A stretch of 13,895 nucleotides of DNA. Source: Microthrixaceae bacterium. Lineage in GTDB: Bacteria > Actinomycetota > Acidimicrobiia > Acidimicrobiales > DATDAH01. This document shows positions 1 through 6,868 of this stretch, in pieces (the first letter of the stretch is position 1; the number at the start of each line of letters is the position of its first letter). The stretch is taken from contig JACJWK010000041.1 of the NCBI GenBank assembly GCA_020637195.1, forward strand, positions 1-13,895. The letters run 5' to 3'. Under the pieces are notes generated by a model that did no database searches, was not told the origin of the DNA, and was given only the letters and a program-made list of their open reading frames with translations. The position numbers and the translations under genes were made by a program.

Positions 1-60
1 GACCACGGCCGAGGCGACCGCGTAGGCGATCCACGGGGCGAACGTGCGCAGGAAGCTCAT
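1..60 (-). CDS. N-terminal fragment of an unidentified, possibly membrane, protein
   Basis: An ATG at 58-60 on the minus strand opens a frame that runs off the window edge. The 20 visible residues begin MSFLRTFAPWIAYAVAS and are mostly hydrophobic, so the N-terminus could be a membrane segment or signal anchor. The start is well supported: AAGGAGG (65-71) lies four bases upstream. The gene has the same direction as the mrp operon but is separated from mrpG by about 210 bases containing two hairpins. It may therefore be a separate unit or a distal, attenuated member. I do not recognise the family from so short a piece. Confidence 0.6.
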   Translation of the reverse strand, partial: MSFLRTFAPWIAYAVASAVV

Positions 61-64
61 GGCT

Positions 65-71
65 CCTCCTT
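65..71 (-). promoter_or_regulatory. Consensus ribosome binding site of the gene at the left edge
   Basis: AAGGAGG on the minus strand ends four bases before the ATG at 60. It matches the anti-Shine-Dalgarno consensus exactly and fixes the start of the partial gene. Confidence 0.75.
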
Positions 72-159
72 CGGTCGTCGACATCCTCGCTTGTCGCGCC
101 GCTCCCGGAAAGGCCGGGTAAAGCGGCCTCCCGGGCACTGCGGGCCGGTCGGGAACCGG

Positions 160-181
160 GGCCGGTCGCTGCTGACCGGCC
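160..181 (-). terminator. Perfect 8-bp GC-rich hairpin in the mrpG downstream spacer
   Basis: The plus strand reads GGCCGGTC (160-167), loop GCTGCT, GACCGGCC (174-181), a perfect inverted repeat. A further direct copy of GGCCGGTC at 143-150 could compete for the right arm and give an alternative fold. It has no T-tract. It lies about 90 bases after the mrpG stop and 100 bases before the next minus-strand start. It could be a terminator, an attenuator of the downstream gene, or a protein-binding site; the sequence cannot separate these. Confidence 0.35.
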
Positions 182-249
182 GACGGGAACGCGCCACCCG
201 CCACGTGCGGTCCGAGAACGGGCGCCCCCTCGTCGTGGGCTGACTCGCC

Positions 250-267
250 CCGGCGCCGCCGCGCCGG
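250..267 (-). terminator. Possible terminator hairpin directly after mrpG
   Basis: A 7-bp perfect stem (CCGGCGC at 250-256, GCGCCGG at 261-267) with a 4-base loop begins three bases past the mrpG stop codon. No run of T follows, so it would be a tractless hairpin of the kind often proposed in high-GC actinobacteria. In such GC-rich DNA a stem of this size can arise by chance, hence the modest confidence. Confidence 0.35.
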
Positions 268-270
268 CGG

Positions 271-618
271 CTACTCGTCGACCGCGTCGCCTCGGCCGTC
301 GGGGCGGGGCCCGGCCAGGTCGTCGCGGGCGTCCAGCTCGATCTCGATGCCCTCGGCCCGGTAGGCGGCCCGCGCCACCAGGTGGGCGGCGCTGGGTGCG
401 GTGATGAAGATGAACACCACGGCCAGCACGGCCTGGGCGCCGCCGTCGTCGAGGGCCAGGGCCGCGCCCAGGCCCAGGAGCGCGACGCCGAGCGTGCTCG
501 CCTTGGTGGCGGCGTGCATGCGCTCGTACACGTCGGCCAGCCGCACCACGCCGACACCGGCGAGCAGCACGAACACGGACCCCACCAGGGCCAGGCCCTC
601 GGCGATCAGATCGACCAC
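271..618 (-). CDS. mrpG: Na+/H+ antiporter subunit MrpG (MnhG)
   Basis: This is a 115-residue small membrane subunit of the Mrp cation/proton antiporter. It has about three hydrophobic segments (roughly residues 7-25, 40-56 and 62-80). It carries the family's hallmark loop VRLADVYERMHAATKAST (residues 25-42) and the FITAPSAAHLVARAA end of the third helix; Pro75 there corresponds to the proline known to matter in Bacillus MrpG. The start is GTG at 618, one base after the mrpF stop, with GGGGAGG five bases upstream. It is the last gene of the operon. After residue 90 it carries a hydrophilic, Asp/Glu-rich tail of about 25 residues. The function is known from the family; the membership in this operon is seen directly. 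Confidence 0.95.
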   Translation of the reverse strand: MVDLIAEGLALVGSVFVLLAGVGVVRLADVYERMHAATKASTLGVALLGLGAALALDDGGAQAVLAVVFIFITAPSAAHLVARAAYRAEGIEIELDARDDLAGPRPDGRGDAVDE

Positions 619-619
619 G

Positions 620-871
620 TCAGCCTCCCCGCCGCTCGATGAAGCGGGCGCCGGCGGCCGTGCCCACGAACCCCACGAACGCGGCGACGACGGCCACCCC
701 CACGAACCACGGGCGGTCCGTCCGGATCGACGCGACCAGCACGAGGGCGACGAGGGTGACGACGAGCCCGTCGATGGCGACGACGCGGTCGGCGAGCGAC
801 GGGCCCCGCAGGGCGCGCACGAGGAAGCACCCGCCGCCGAGCACGATCAGCACCGTCGCCACGTGGATCAT
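620..871 (-). CDS. mrpF: Na+/H+ antiporter subunit MrpF (MnhF)
   Basis: This is an 83-residue protein with three membrane helices and the MrpF signature LRGPSLADRVVAID at residues 21-34. The aspartates 28 and 34 match the region where a conserved Asp is needed for antiport in Bacillus MrpF. The length is normal for the family. The ATG at 869-871 overlaps the mrpE stop as ATGA, suggesting translational coupling, and a purine-rich GGAGGAGGGG lies about nine bases upstream. MrpF is a small subunit of the membrane complex and has no known activity alone. Confidence 0.95.
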   Translation of the reverse strand: MIHVATVLIVLGGGCFLVRALRGPSLADRVVAIDGLVVTLVALVLVASIRTDRPWFVGVAVVAAFVGFVGTAAGARFIERRGG

Positions 872-1398
872 CGGGGCCGTCCCCTCCTCCAGGTCGAGTC
901 GTCGGTCTCGACGCCGGCGAGGGCCTCCTCGGACCCGAAGGCCCGGATGGCCAGCACCTCGAGGCGGCGCACGTCGGCCTCGACCTGCTCGACGTCGCGC
1001 AGGTCGAGGGCGTGCACGAACAGCGCCTGGGGGTCGCGGCGCACCTCGAGCGTGAGCGTGCCCGGGGTGAGGCTGACGGCGTCGGCGATCAGGGTGACGA
1101 GGGCGTCGGAGCAGCCTCGCAGCGGCACCTCCACGATGCCCGTGTGCACGCGGTCGCGTGGGGACACCACGGTGCGGGCCACCACCAGGCTGGCCTCGAC
1201 CAGCTTGAACGCGAAGTGCACGGCGAAGTGGGCCGCCCGCAGCGGCCGCACGACGACCGGGGCGGACCGCCAGGTGTCGAACAGCACCACGATGGCCACG
1301 GCCAGGGCGAGGCCGCTCAGGAGGTTGGCGGGGGACGGGTCGCCCCAGAGGGCCACCCAGATGACGACCAGCACCACGACGCGCACCAGGCGGATCAC
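868..1398 (-). CDS. mrpE: Na+/H+ antiporter subunit MrpE (MnhE)
   Basis: This 176-residue MrpE subunit has two or three N-terminal hydrophobic segments, including the family's VALWGDPSPANLLSGL region (about residues 15-30). These are followed by a cytoplasmic domain with SLTPGTLTLEV (around residues 115-125) and FVHALDLRDVE, both typical of MrpE. The start is GTG at 1398, overlapping the mrpD stop as GTGA; GGAGG lies about ten bases upstream. In the family MrpE is a non-antiporter-like subunit that helps assemble and stabilise the Mrp complex. A much longer reading frame extends upstream in this phase, but its upstream part is only the shadow of mrpD. Confidence 0.95.
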   Translation of the reverse strand: MIRLVRVVVLVVIWVALWGDPSPANLLSGLALAVAIVVLFDTWRSAPVVVRPLRAAHFAVHFAFKLVEASLVVARTVVSPRDRVHTGIVEVPLRGCSDALVTLIADAVSLTPGTLTLEVRRDPQALFVHALDLRDVEQVEADVRRLEVLAIRAFGSEEALAGVETDDSTWRRGRPR

Positions 1399-2879
1399 CG
1401 TCCGAGCACCTCCTCGACGTAGCCCCGGGTGTCCATCAGGTCGGCGGCCGCCCGCTCGGACAGCGCGTAGAGGGGGCCGGCGGCGACCGCGATCGCGAGG
1501 CTGAGCGCCACGAGGCCGCCGGTCGAGCCCACCATCAGCGCCCGCCGGGGCGCCGTGAGGGTCCGGCCCGAGTCCGTGCCCGGGCCGGGGCCCCAGAACG
1601 TGTTGGACCAGATCTTCGACATCGAGAACAGGGTGAGCAGGCTCACGGCCAGGCTGACGGCCACGACCACGTAGGCCTCGGCGCCCATCCCCGCCTCCAC
1701 CAGGGCCAGCTTGGCCACGAAGCCCGAGAACGGGGGGATGCCGGCCAGGCTGAGCGCGGGCAGCAGGAACAGGACCGCCAGCACCGGCTCGAGCCGGCGC
1801 AGCCCGGTGAGCTCGGCCAGCTTGCCGGTCCCGGTGCGCTGCTCGACCAGGCCGGCGACGAGGAAGAGGGTGGTCTTCACGACGATGTGGTGGATGATGT
1901 AGATGACCGCGCCGGCCAGACCCGCCACGGTGAACAGCCCGAGCCCCATCACCATGTAGCCGATCTGGCTCACGATGTGGAACGAGAGGATGCGCTTGAT
2001 GTCGTCCTGGGTGACGGCGCCGAGCACGCCGACCACCATGGTCAGGGCGGCCACGACGAGCAGGAGGGTGCCCGGGCGCGTGTCGGGCGGGAAGAGCAGC
2101 GTCTGGCTGCGCAGCAGCGCGTAGACGCCCACCTTCGTGAGCAGGCCGGCGAACACCGCGGTGACCGGGCTCGGCGCCGTCGGGTAGCTGTCGGGCAGCC
2201 AGAAGAACAGCGGGAAGATCGCCGACTTGATGCCGAACACGACGATGAGGAGCAGGGCCAGGCCGGTGCGGACGCCCGTCGGGAGTGCCGCCACCTTCTC
2301 GCTGAGGTCGGCCAGGTTGAGCGTGCCGGTGGCGGCGTACACGAAGGCGAGGGCGGCGAGGAACAGCGCGGACGCCAGCAGGCTGATGACGACGTAGGTC
2401 ATCCCGCTGCGCACCTGGTCGGCCCTCCCGCCGAGGGTGAGCAGCACGTAGCTGGCCATGAGGAGCACCTCGAAGGCCACGAACAGGTTGAAGAGGTCCC
2501 CGGTGAGGAAGGCCAGCGCCACGCCGGCGGCGAGCACCAGGTAGACGGGGTGGAACCCGACGTGGTCCTCCTCGGCCCCGGGCTGGCCGATCGCGTACAC
2601 CAGCACCGCCAGCAGCATCAGGACCGCGAGCACGAGCATGATCGCCGCGAGCCGGTCGGCCACGAGGGTGATGCCGACGGGTGCCTCCCAGCCCCCGACC
2701 TGCACGGCCACGGTGCCCTCGTCGTCGACCCGCAGCAACAGCACGGCCGACAGGACGGCCACGGCGGTGAGGGTGAGCACGGCGATCACCCGTTGGGCGT
2801 TGCGGGAGCGCCCCGCCCCGATGCACAGGGCGGCGCCGAGCAGCGGCAGCACCACGGGACCGGCGAGCAGCAGGTTCAC
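1395..2879 (-). CDS. mrpD: Na+/H+ antiporter subunit MrpD, antiporter-like
   Basis: This is a 494-residue polytopic protein homologous to MrpA and to complex I subunits NuoM/NuoN (proton-conducting membrane transporter family). Key polar residues inside helices are present: Glu137 in FVAFEVLLMASY, Lys218 in FGIKSAIFPLFFWLP and Lys249 in LLTKVGVYALL. In Bacillus MrpD the equivalent Glu and Lys are required for antiport. The conserved HHIVVKTTLFL and IPPFSGFVAK segments are also intact. The length is usual for MrpD. The GTG start at 2879 overlaps the mrpC stop as GTGA. It lies between mrpC and mrpE in the canonical order. It works in the cytoplasmic membrane as part of the ion or proton path. 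Confidence 0.96.
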   Translation of the reverse strand: MNLLLAGPVVLPLLGAALCIGAGRSRNAQRVIAVLTLTAVAVLSAVLLLRVDDEGTVAVQVGGWEAPVGITLVADRLAAIMLVLAVLMLLAVLVYAIGQPGAEEDHVGFHPVYLVLAAGVALAFLTGDLFNLFVAFEVLLMASYVLLTLGGRADQVRSGMTYVVISLLASALFLAALAFVYAATGTLNLADLSEKVAALPTGVRTGLALLLIVVFGIKSAIFPLFFWLPDSYPTAPSPVTAVFAGLLTKVGVYALLRSQTLLFPPDTRPGTLLLVVAALTMVVGVLGAVTQDDIKRILSFHIVSQIGYMVMGLGLFTVAGLAGAVIYIIHHIVVKTTLFLVAGLVEQRTGTGKLAELTGLRRLEPVLAVLFLLPALSLAGIPPFSGFVAKLALVEAGMGAEAYVVVAVSLAVSLLTLFSMSKIWSNTFWGPGPGTDSGRTLTAPRRALMVGSTGGLVALSLAIAVAAGPLYALSERAAADLMDTRGYVEEVLGR

Positions 2880-3265
2880 CGCTCCGCCCCCTCGTCGCCC
2901 CGGTCGTCGAGCAGGTGCTCGGCCTCGCGGGCGATCCGGCGGTCCTCGACGTCGTCCTCCACCTCGTCGTCGGCGGTGACGACCCAGCTGCGGTAGGCGA
3001 GGGCGAGCAGGAAGGAGATGACCCCGAACGTGATCACGATGGCGGTCAGCACGAGGGCCTGGGGCAGCGGGTCCGCGAAGTCCGTGACGTCCTCGCCCAC
3101 CAGCACGGGGTCGCCGCCGTCCCCGCCCGACAGGACGAGCAGGACGTTGACGCCGTGGCCGAGCATGGCGATCCCGATGATCACCCGGCTGAGCTGGCGG
3201 CCGAGCACGAGGTAGGTCCCCGTCGCGCACAGCACGCCCGCGGTGACCGCCATGAGCACGCTCAC
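2876..3265 (-). CDS. mrpC: Na+/H+ antiporter subunit MrpC (MnhC, NuoK-like)
   Basis: This 129-residue protein is the NuoK-like subunit of Mrp, with three membrane helices. Diagnostic stretches are GTYLVLGRQLSRVIIGIAML, then GHGVNVLLV, and PLPQALVLTAIVITFG in the third helix. The start is GTG at 3265, overlapping the mrpB stop as GTGA, with GAGGAG eight bases upstream; an in-frame ATG four codons later is too far from that site. The last 35 or so residues form a strongly charged, acidic tail (DDEVEDDVEDRRIAREAEHL), longer than in the short Bacillus protein. MrpC is needed for complex assembly and probably lines the path between MrpA and MrpD. Confidence 0.95.
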   Translation of the reverse strand: MSVLMAVTAGVLCATGTYLVLGRQLSRVIIGIAMLGHGVNVLLVLSGGDGGDPVLVGEDVTDFADPLPQALVLTAIVITFGVISFLLALAYRSWVVTADDEVEDDVEDRRIAREAEHLLDDRGDEGAER

Positions 3266-3720
3266 GAGCCGTGCTCCTCGGGCACCGGGGACTCCGACGG
3301 GTGCTCGCCGAGGCCCTCGAAGATGAGCAGCACCAGCCCGACCACGATCAGGTACACGCCGACGTCGAAGATCGTGGCGGTGGTCAGCTTGGCGGTGCCG
3401 ATGACGAGCAGGTCGCCGGTGTACGCGGTCTGGTCGAGCGGGGCCCCGCCTCCCACCAGCGAGCGCAGCGCCATGCCCACGGCCACCAGCAACCCGGCCG
3501 ACAGGTAGTGCCAGGGCCGCCCGGGCAGGGTGGCCCGTACCTCGTCGAGGCCGCCGGCGAGGTAGCGCAGGCCCAGCGCGCCCCCGGCCACCAGCCCGCC
3601 CACGAAGCCGCCACCGGGCTGGTTGTGCCCCGCGAACAGCAGGTAGACGGACAGCACGAGGGCGGCGTCGAAGACCAACCGGAGGGTGGTGTCGAGGATC
3701 AGGGACCGGCGGGGGCGCAT
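3262..3720 (-). CDS. mrpB: Na+/H+ antiporter subunit MrpB (MnhB)
   Basis: This MrpB subunit of about 152 residues has four predicted helices and the signature FAGHNQPGGGFVGGL near residues 29-43. The middle has LLVIGTAKLTTATIFDVGVY, also typical of the family, and the short C-terminus ends in a hydrophilic tail. Two starts are possible: GTG at 3723, overlapping the mrpA stop as GTGA, or ATG at 3720, overlapping as TGATG. A perfect GGAGGTGA (3725-3732) lies only about four bases (from GGAGG) before the GTG but seven before the ATG, so I prefer ATG. The protein is a membrane subunit of the Mrp complex. Confidence 0.95.
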   Translation of the reverse strand: MRPRRSLILDTTLRLVFDAALVLSVYLLFAGHNQPGGGFVGGLVAGGALGLRYLAGGLDEVRATLPGRPWHYLSAGLLVAVGMALRSLVGGGAPLDQTAYTGDLLVIGTAKLTTATIFDVGVYLIVVGLVLLIFEGLGEHPSESPVPEEHGS

Positions 3721-6044
3721 CACGTCACCTCCGAGCGCCGGTCGGGGCGGCGGTCCGGGCGTTGACCCGCCCGGGCCAGCGCGGCGACGCCGATGCCCGC
3801 GGCCACGAGGACGGTGACCTCACCCAGGGTGTCGAGGCCGCGGAAGTCGACGAGGATCACGTTGACCACGTTCTTGCCGTCGCCCTCGGGCAGCGCCCGC
3901 TCGGTCATCTCCCGCGACACCGGCGGCTCGGTGCGTGCCCCCGACGCGGCGATGGCCATGGCCACCACGAACACCCCGACCGCCGCCGAGACCGCGAGGC
4001 GGGGGACGACCCCCACCGCCGGGGCCCGGTGGCGCTCGAAGCGGTCGGGCAGGCGCCGCAGGACGAGCAGGAACACGACCACCGACAGCGTCTCCACCGC
4101 GAACTGCGTGAGGGCGAGGTCGGGGGCGCCCTGGACCACGAAGAACAGGGTCATGGCGTAGCCGGCGACACCCAGGAACAGGGCGGCGACGAACCGGCGC
4201 GCGGCCATGGCCGCCGCGAGCGCGGCGATGACCAGCAGGGCGGCGATGGGCAGGTCGGCGGCGCGGGTGACGAGCGTGGGCCACCCCGGCCACCAGGCGC
4301 CCGAGAGCAGCCCGACCGCCGGGACCACCGCGGCGGTGCCGAGGATGACCGCGGCGTAGATGGGCAGCGATCCCGACTGCACGACGCTGGTGACGAGGGC
4401 CGCCAGGTGCAGGACCCGGCGGACGACCGCGTCGTACACGTCGGCGCCGGTGACGGTCGGGGCCAGGCGGGCCTGGGCCCGGGCCACCGCCCCACGGGCC
4501 GCGAAGAGCCCGGTGCCGAGGGCCAGGGTGAGCCCGGAGAGCACGAGGGCGGTGTTGATCCCGTGCCAGAGCTTCAGCGAGGCGCCCGCCTCGGGGTCGA
4601 GGGCGGCGGCGGCCTGGTCCACCAGGCTCGACCAGAGCGCCGGGAAGAGGCCGAGCAGCAGCGACAGGCCGGCCAGCAGGAGGGCCGGCGCCACGAAGGT
4701 CGGCGACGGCCCGTGGTCGAGGACGGGCCGCGGCCCGTCGGCGGGGGCGACCGCGTCGGGGCGCCAGAACGCCGCCGCGAGGCGCAGGCTGTAGGCGACG
4801 GTGAGCACCGAGCCGGCCACGATGCCGGCCAGCACGAGGCGCTCCCCGTCCGAGCCGCCGACGAACGCGTCGTAGGCCTTCTCCTTGGCCAGGAAGCCGG
4901 CGAGGGGCGGGATCGCGGCCATGGAGGCCGCGCTCAGGAACGCCGCCACCCGCACCGTGGTCCATCCCGTCCCCAGGCGGGGCAGCGTGCGCAGGTCGCG
5001 GGTGTGGGCCTCGTGGTCGACGATCCCGACCACCATGAAGAGCGGGGCCTTGAACAGGCCGTGGGCCAGCAGGAGCGTGCAGCCCGCGGCCGTGGCCTCG
5101 GGCAGGCCGATCCCCAGCAGGACCATGAGGAAGCCGAGTTGGCTGATGGTGCCGAAGGCGAGCAGCTGTTTGAGGTCGAACGGCCGCAGGGCCCGCAGGC
5201 CCCCGGCGATCATCGTCGTGAGCCCGACCCCGACGACGAGGGGACGCCACACGCCCGTGGTGGCGAACGCCGGCGCGAGCAGGGCGACGAGGTACACGCC
5301 CGCCTTCACCATGGCGGCGGAGTGGAGGTAGGCGCTGATGGGCGTCGGGGCCACCATGGCGCCGGGCAGCCAGCTGTGGAACGGGTACTGCGCCGACTTG
5401 GTGAAGGCCCCGACGAGGACCAGGACGAGGGCGACGCCGACGAGGGTGCCGCTCGGTGGGTCGGCCACGAGCGCCGAGATCCGGTACGTGCCGCCCGCCT
5501 GGCCGAGCAGCACGAACCCGCCCAGCATGGCGAGCCCCCCGAGGCTGGTGACGAGCAGCGCGTGCAGTGCCGCCGCCCGGGCCTCGGGCTCGTCGTCGTC
5601 GATGCCGATGAGCAGGTACGACGTGACCGAGGTGAGCTCCCAGCACACGTAGAGCAGGAGCAGGTTGTCGGCCAGGACGACGCCGAGCATCGCGCCCGCG
5701 AACAGCGTCAGCAGCCCGGCGACCCGCCCGACCTTCTCCGCCCGCCCGAAGTAGGACCAGGCGTACGCGAAGACCAGCGTCCCGATGCCGGAGACGAGCA
5801 CGATCATGAGCAGCGAGAAGGCGTCGAGGCGCAGGTCGAGCGAGAGGTCGAGCCCGGGCACCCAGGACACCTGCTCGGTGATCACGTCGCCGTCGAGGAC
5901 CGCGCCGGCCCGGGACGCGGCCCAGGTGATGGTGACCGCGGGCGCGAGGCCACCGAGGACGAGGGCCCACCGGCCGAGGCGGCGGGCCCCGCTCAGGGCG
6001 GCCAGGCCGGCGATCGCGTGCAGTGCGAGCAGCGCGAGGAGCAC
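3720..6044 (-). CDS. mrpA: Na+/H+ antiporter subunit MrpA, antiporter-like (NuoL-type)
   Basis: This 774-residue polytopic protein is the largest subunit and first gene of the operon. The N-terminal part is NuoL-like. Glu136 lies in VCWELTSVTSYLLIG, Lys216 in FTKSAQYPFHSWLPGAM, Lys247 in HSAAMVKAGVYL and Lys332 in HGLFKAPLFMVVGI; these are the buried charged residues expected for proton/cation antiport. The C-terminal part has GAPDLALTQFAVETLSVV and ends with VNVILVDFRGLDTLGE, as in full-length MrpA carrying the MbhE/MrpB-like extension. The start is GTG at 6044. No in-frame ATG or GTG sits close upstream, and the open frame continuing to 6926 overlaps the divergent gene. No clear Shine-Dalgarno precedes the start, which is a weak point. 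Confidence 0.95.
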   Translation of the reverse strand: MLLALLALHAIAGLAALSGARRLGRWALVLGGLAPAVTITWAASRAGAVLDGDVITEQVSWVPGLDLSLDLRLDAFSLLMIVLVSGIGTLVFAYAWSYFGRAEKVGRVAGLLTLFAGAMLGVVLADNLLLLYVCWELTSVTSYLLIGIDDDEPEARAAALHALLVTSLGGLAMLGGFVLLGQAGGTYRISALVADPPSGTLVGVALVLVLVGAFTKSAQYPFHSWLPGAMVAPTPISAYLHSAAMVKAGVYLVALLAPAFATTGVWRPLVVGVGLTTMIAGGLRALRPFDLKQLLAFGTISQLGFLMVLLGIGLPEATAAGCTLLLAHGLFKAPLFMVVGIVDHEAHTRDLRTLPRLGTGWTTVRVAAFLSAASMAAIPPLAGFLAKEKAYDAFVGGSDGERLVLAGIVAGSVLTVAYSLRLAAAFWRPDAVAPADGPRPVLDHGPSPTFVAPALLLAGLSLLLGLFPALWSSLVDQAAAALDPEAGASLKLWHGINTALVLSGLTLALGTGLFAARGAVARAQARLAPTVTGADVYDAVVRRVLHLAALVTSVVQSGSLPIYAAVILGTAAVVPAVGLLSGAWWPGWPTLVTRAADLPIAALLVIAALAAAMAARRFVAALFLGVAGYAMTLFFVVQGAPDLALTQFAVETLSVVVFLLVLRRLPDRFERHRAPAVGVVPRLAVSAAVGVFVVAMAIAASGARTEPPVSREMTERALPEGDGKNVVNVILVDFRGLDTLGEVTVLVAAGIGVAALARAGQRPDRRPDRRSEVT

Positions 6045-6160
6045 GGCTATCCGGTGGGCCGGCGCATCACGGCACCGGCCCTCGTCGATGGCAGCACAGT
6101 TGCTCCGTGGGGTCGCGAAGAAGGGTCGCCGACCAGACTTCCCGGCACGCCAGAGCGACG

Positions 6161-6166
6161 ATGCTA
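6161..6166 (-). promoter_or_regulatory. Possible -10 element of the mrp operon
   Basis: TAGCAT on the minus strand fits the TANNNT pattern of actinobacterial sigma-70-type -10 boxes and lies in the 202-base spacer between mrpA and the divergent lipoprotein gene. It would give a leader of about 110 bases before the mrpA GTG. No convincing -35 hexamer is visible. I see no clear promoter facing the lipoprotein gene in the same spacer. Confidence 0.25.
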
Positions 6167-6246
6167 GCGGCCGAACCCTCCGGCTCCCGGCTCGGGCGTC
6201 CGGAATCCGCGGAATGCCCGGGCGCTCCGGCGGGTTGAGGCCGGGC

Positions 6247-6765
6247 ATGAGGCTGCCCCGGCTCGCCGCGCTCGCCCTCGCCACCACCGGCCTGGTGGCC
6301 GCCTGCGGAGGCGGTGACGGCGGCGGAGGCGGTGACGGCGCCGCGGGCACCGGCGCGACGCCGGCCGAGTTCAGCGCGCCGGTGGTGGGCGGCGAGGGCG
6401 AGCTCGCGTCCGCCTCGCTCGAGGGACGCGACACCGTCCTGTGGTTCTGGGCCCCGTGGTGCACCACCTGCCGGGCCGAGGCCGACGACGTCGTGGACGC
6501 GGCCGCCGCCCTCGACGGCGAGGTGGAGATCATCGGCGTGGCCGGCCGCGGCGAGGTCCCCGAGATGGAGGGCTTCGTGGCGGACACCGGCACGGGCGGG
6601 CTCACCCACGTCGCCGACACCGACGGCGCCATCTGGTCGTCGTACGGCGTGGTCACCCAGCCCGCCTTCGCCTTCCTCGACGACAGCGGCGAGGTCGAGG
6701 TGGTGGTGGGCTCGCTCGGCCGCGACGCCCTCGTCGAGCGCATGGACGCGCTCGCCGCCGCCTGA
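6247..6765 (+). CDS. Thioredoxin-fold lipoprotein, DsbE/MPT53-like
   Basis: This 172-residue predicted lipoprotein has basic residues at the N-terminus, a hydrophobic stretch and the lipobox LVAAC with Cys20 as the lipidated residue. A Gly/Asp-rich linker (residues 21-37) follows. The thioredoxin-like domain has the active site WCTTC (Cys72 and Cys75) and the cis-proline loop VTQPAF (Pro139). The segment from FWAPWCTTCRAEA through DGAIWSSYGVVTQPAF resembles mycobacterial MPT53 (DsbE-like), a secreted oxidase of protein thiols. The likely role is disulfide formation or exchange outside the membrane; whether it oxidises or reduces cannot be read from the sequence. ATG 6247 is chosen because it begins a normal signal peptide, with GAGG eight bases upstream. 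The gene is divergent from mrpA. Confidence 0.88.
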   Translation: MRLPRLAALALATTGLVAACGGGDGGGGGDGAAGTGATPAEFSAPVVGGEGELASASLEGRDTVLWFWAPWCTTCRAEADDVVDAAAALDGEVEIIGVAGRGEVPEMEGFVADTGTGGLTHVADTDGAIWSSYGVVTQPAFAFLDDSGEVEVVVGSLGRDALVERMDALAAA

Positions 6766-6769
6766 CCGA

Positions 6770-6807
6770 CCCTCTCCGCCGGCCGCTCCGGACCGGCGCG
6801 GCGAGGG
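6770..6807 (+). terminator. Possible terminator after the thioredoxin-like gene
   Basis: Starting four bases past the TGA, CCCTC (6770-6774) can pair with GAGGG (6803-6807). Inside it GCCGG (6778-6782) pairs with CCGGC (6793-6797), giving a two-part stem with a small internal loop. No T-tract follows. The position between the gene end and a putative downstream promoter fits termination, but GC-rich DNA folds easily. Confidence 0.3.
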
Positions 6808-6829
6808 CGCCACCCCGGCGCGCGCGGCG

Positions 6830-6835
6830 TAGCCT
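6830..6835 (+). promoter_or_regulatory. Probable -10 element of the ABC exporter operon
   Basis: TAGCCT within GCGTAGCCTCGG fits TANNNT and begins 39 bases before the ATG of the ATPase gene. The same heptamer GTAGCCT precedes the Bax inhibitor-like gene at nearly the same distance. No clear -35 is visible. Confidence 0.4.
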
Positions 6836-6868
6836 CGGCGTCGCCCCGCGAACCACCCGAGGACCGCC

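Noticed and set aside
868..2826. A 652-codon minus-strand frame ending in MrpE
   Set aside because: Only the last 176 codons are MrpE. The upstream part is Arg/Pro/Gly-rich and is the +1 shadow of mrpD.
3762..6167. An 801-codon plus-strand open frame opposite mrpA
   Set aside because: It is extremely rich in Arg, Gly, Glu, Gln and His with no domain-like pattern, the usual antisense shadow of a high-GC membrane-protein gene.
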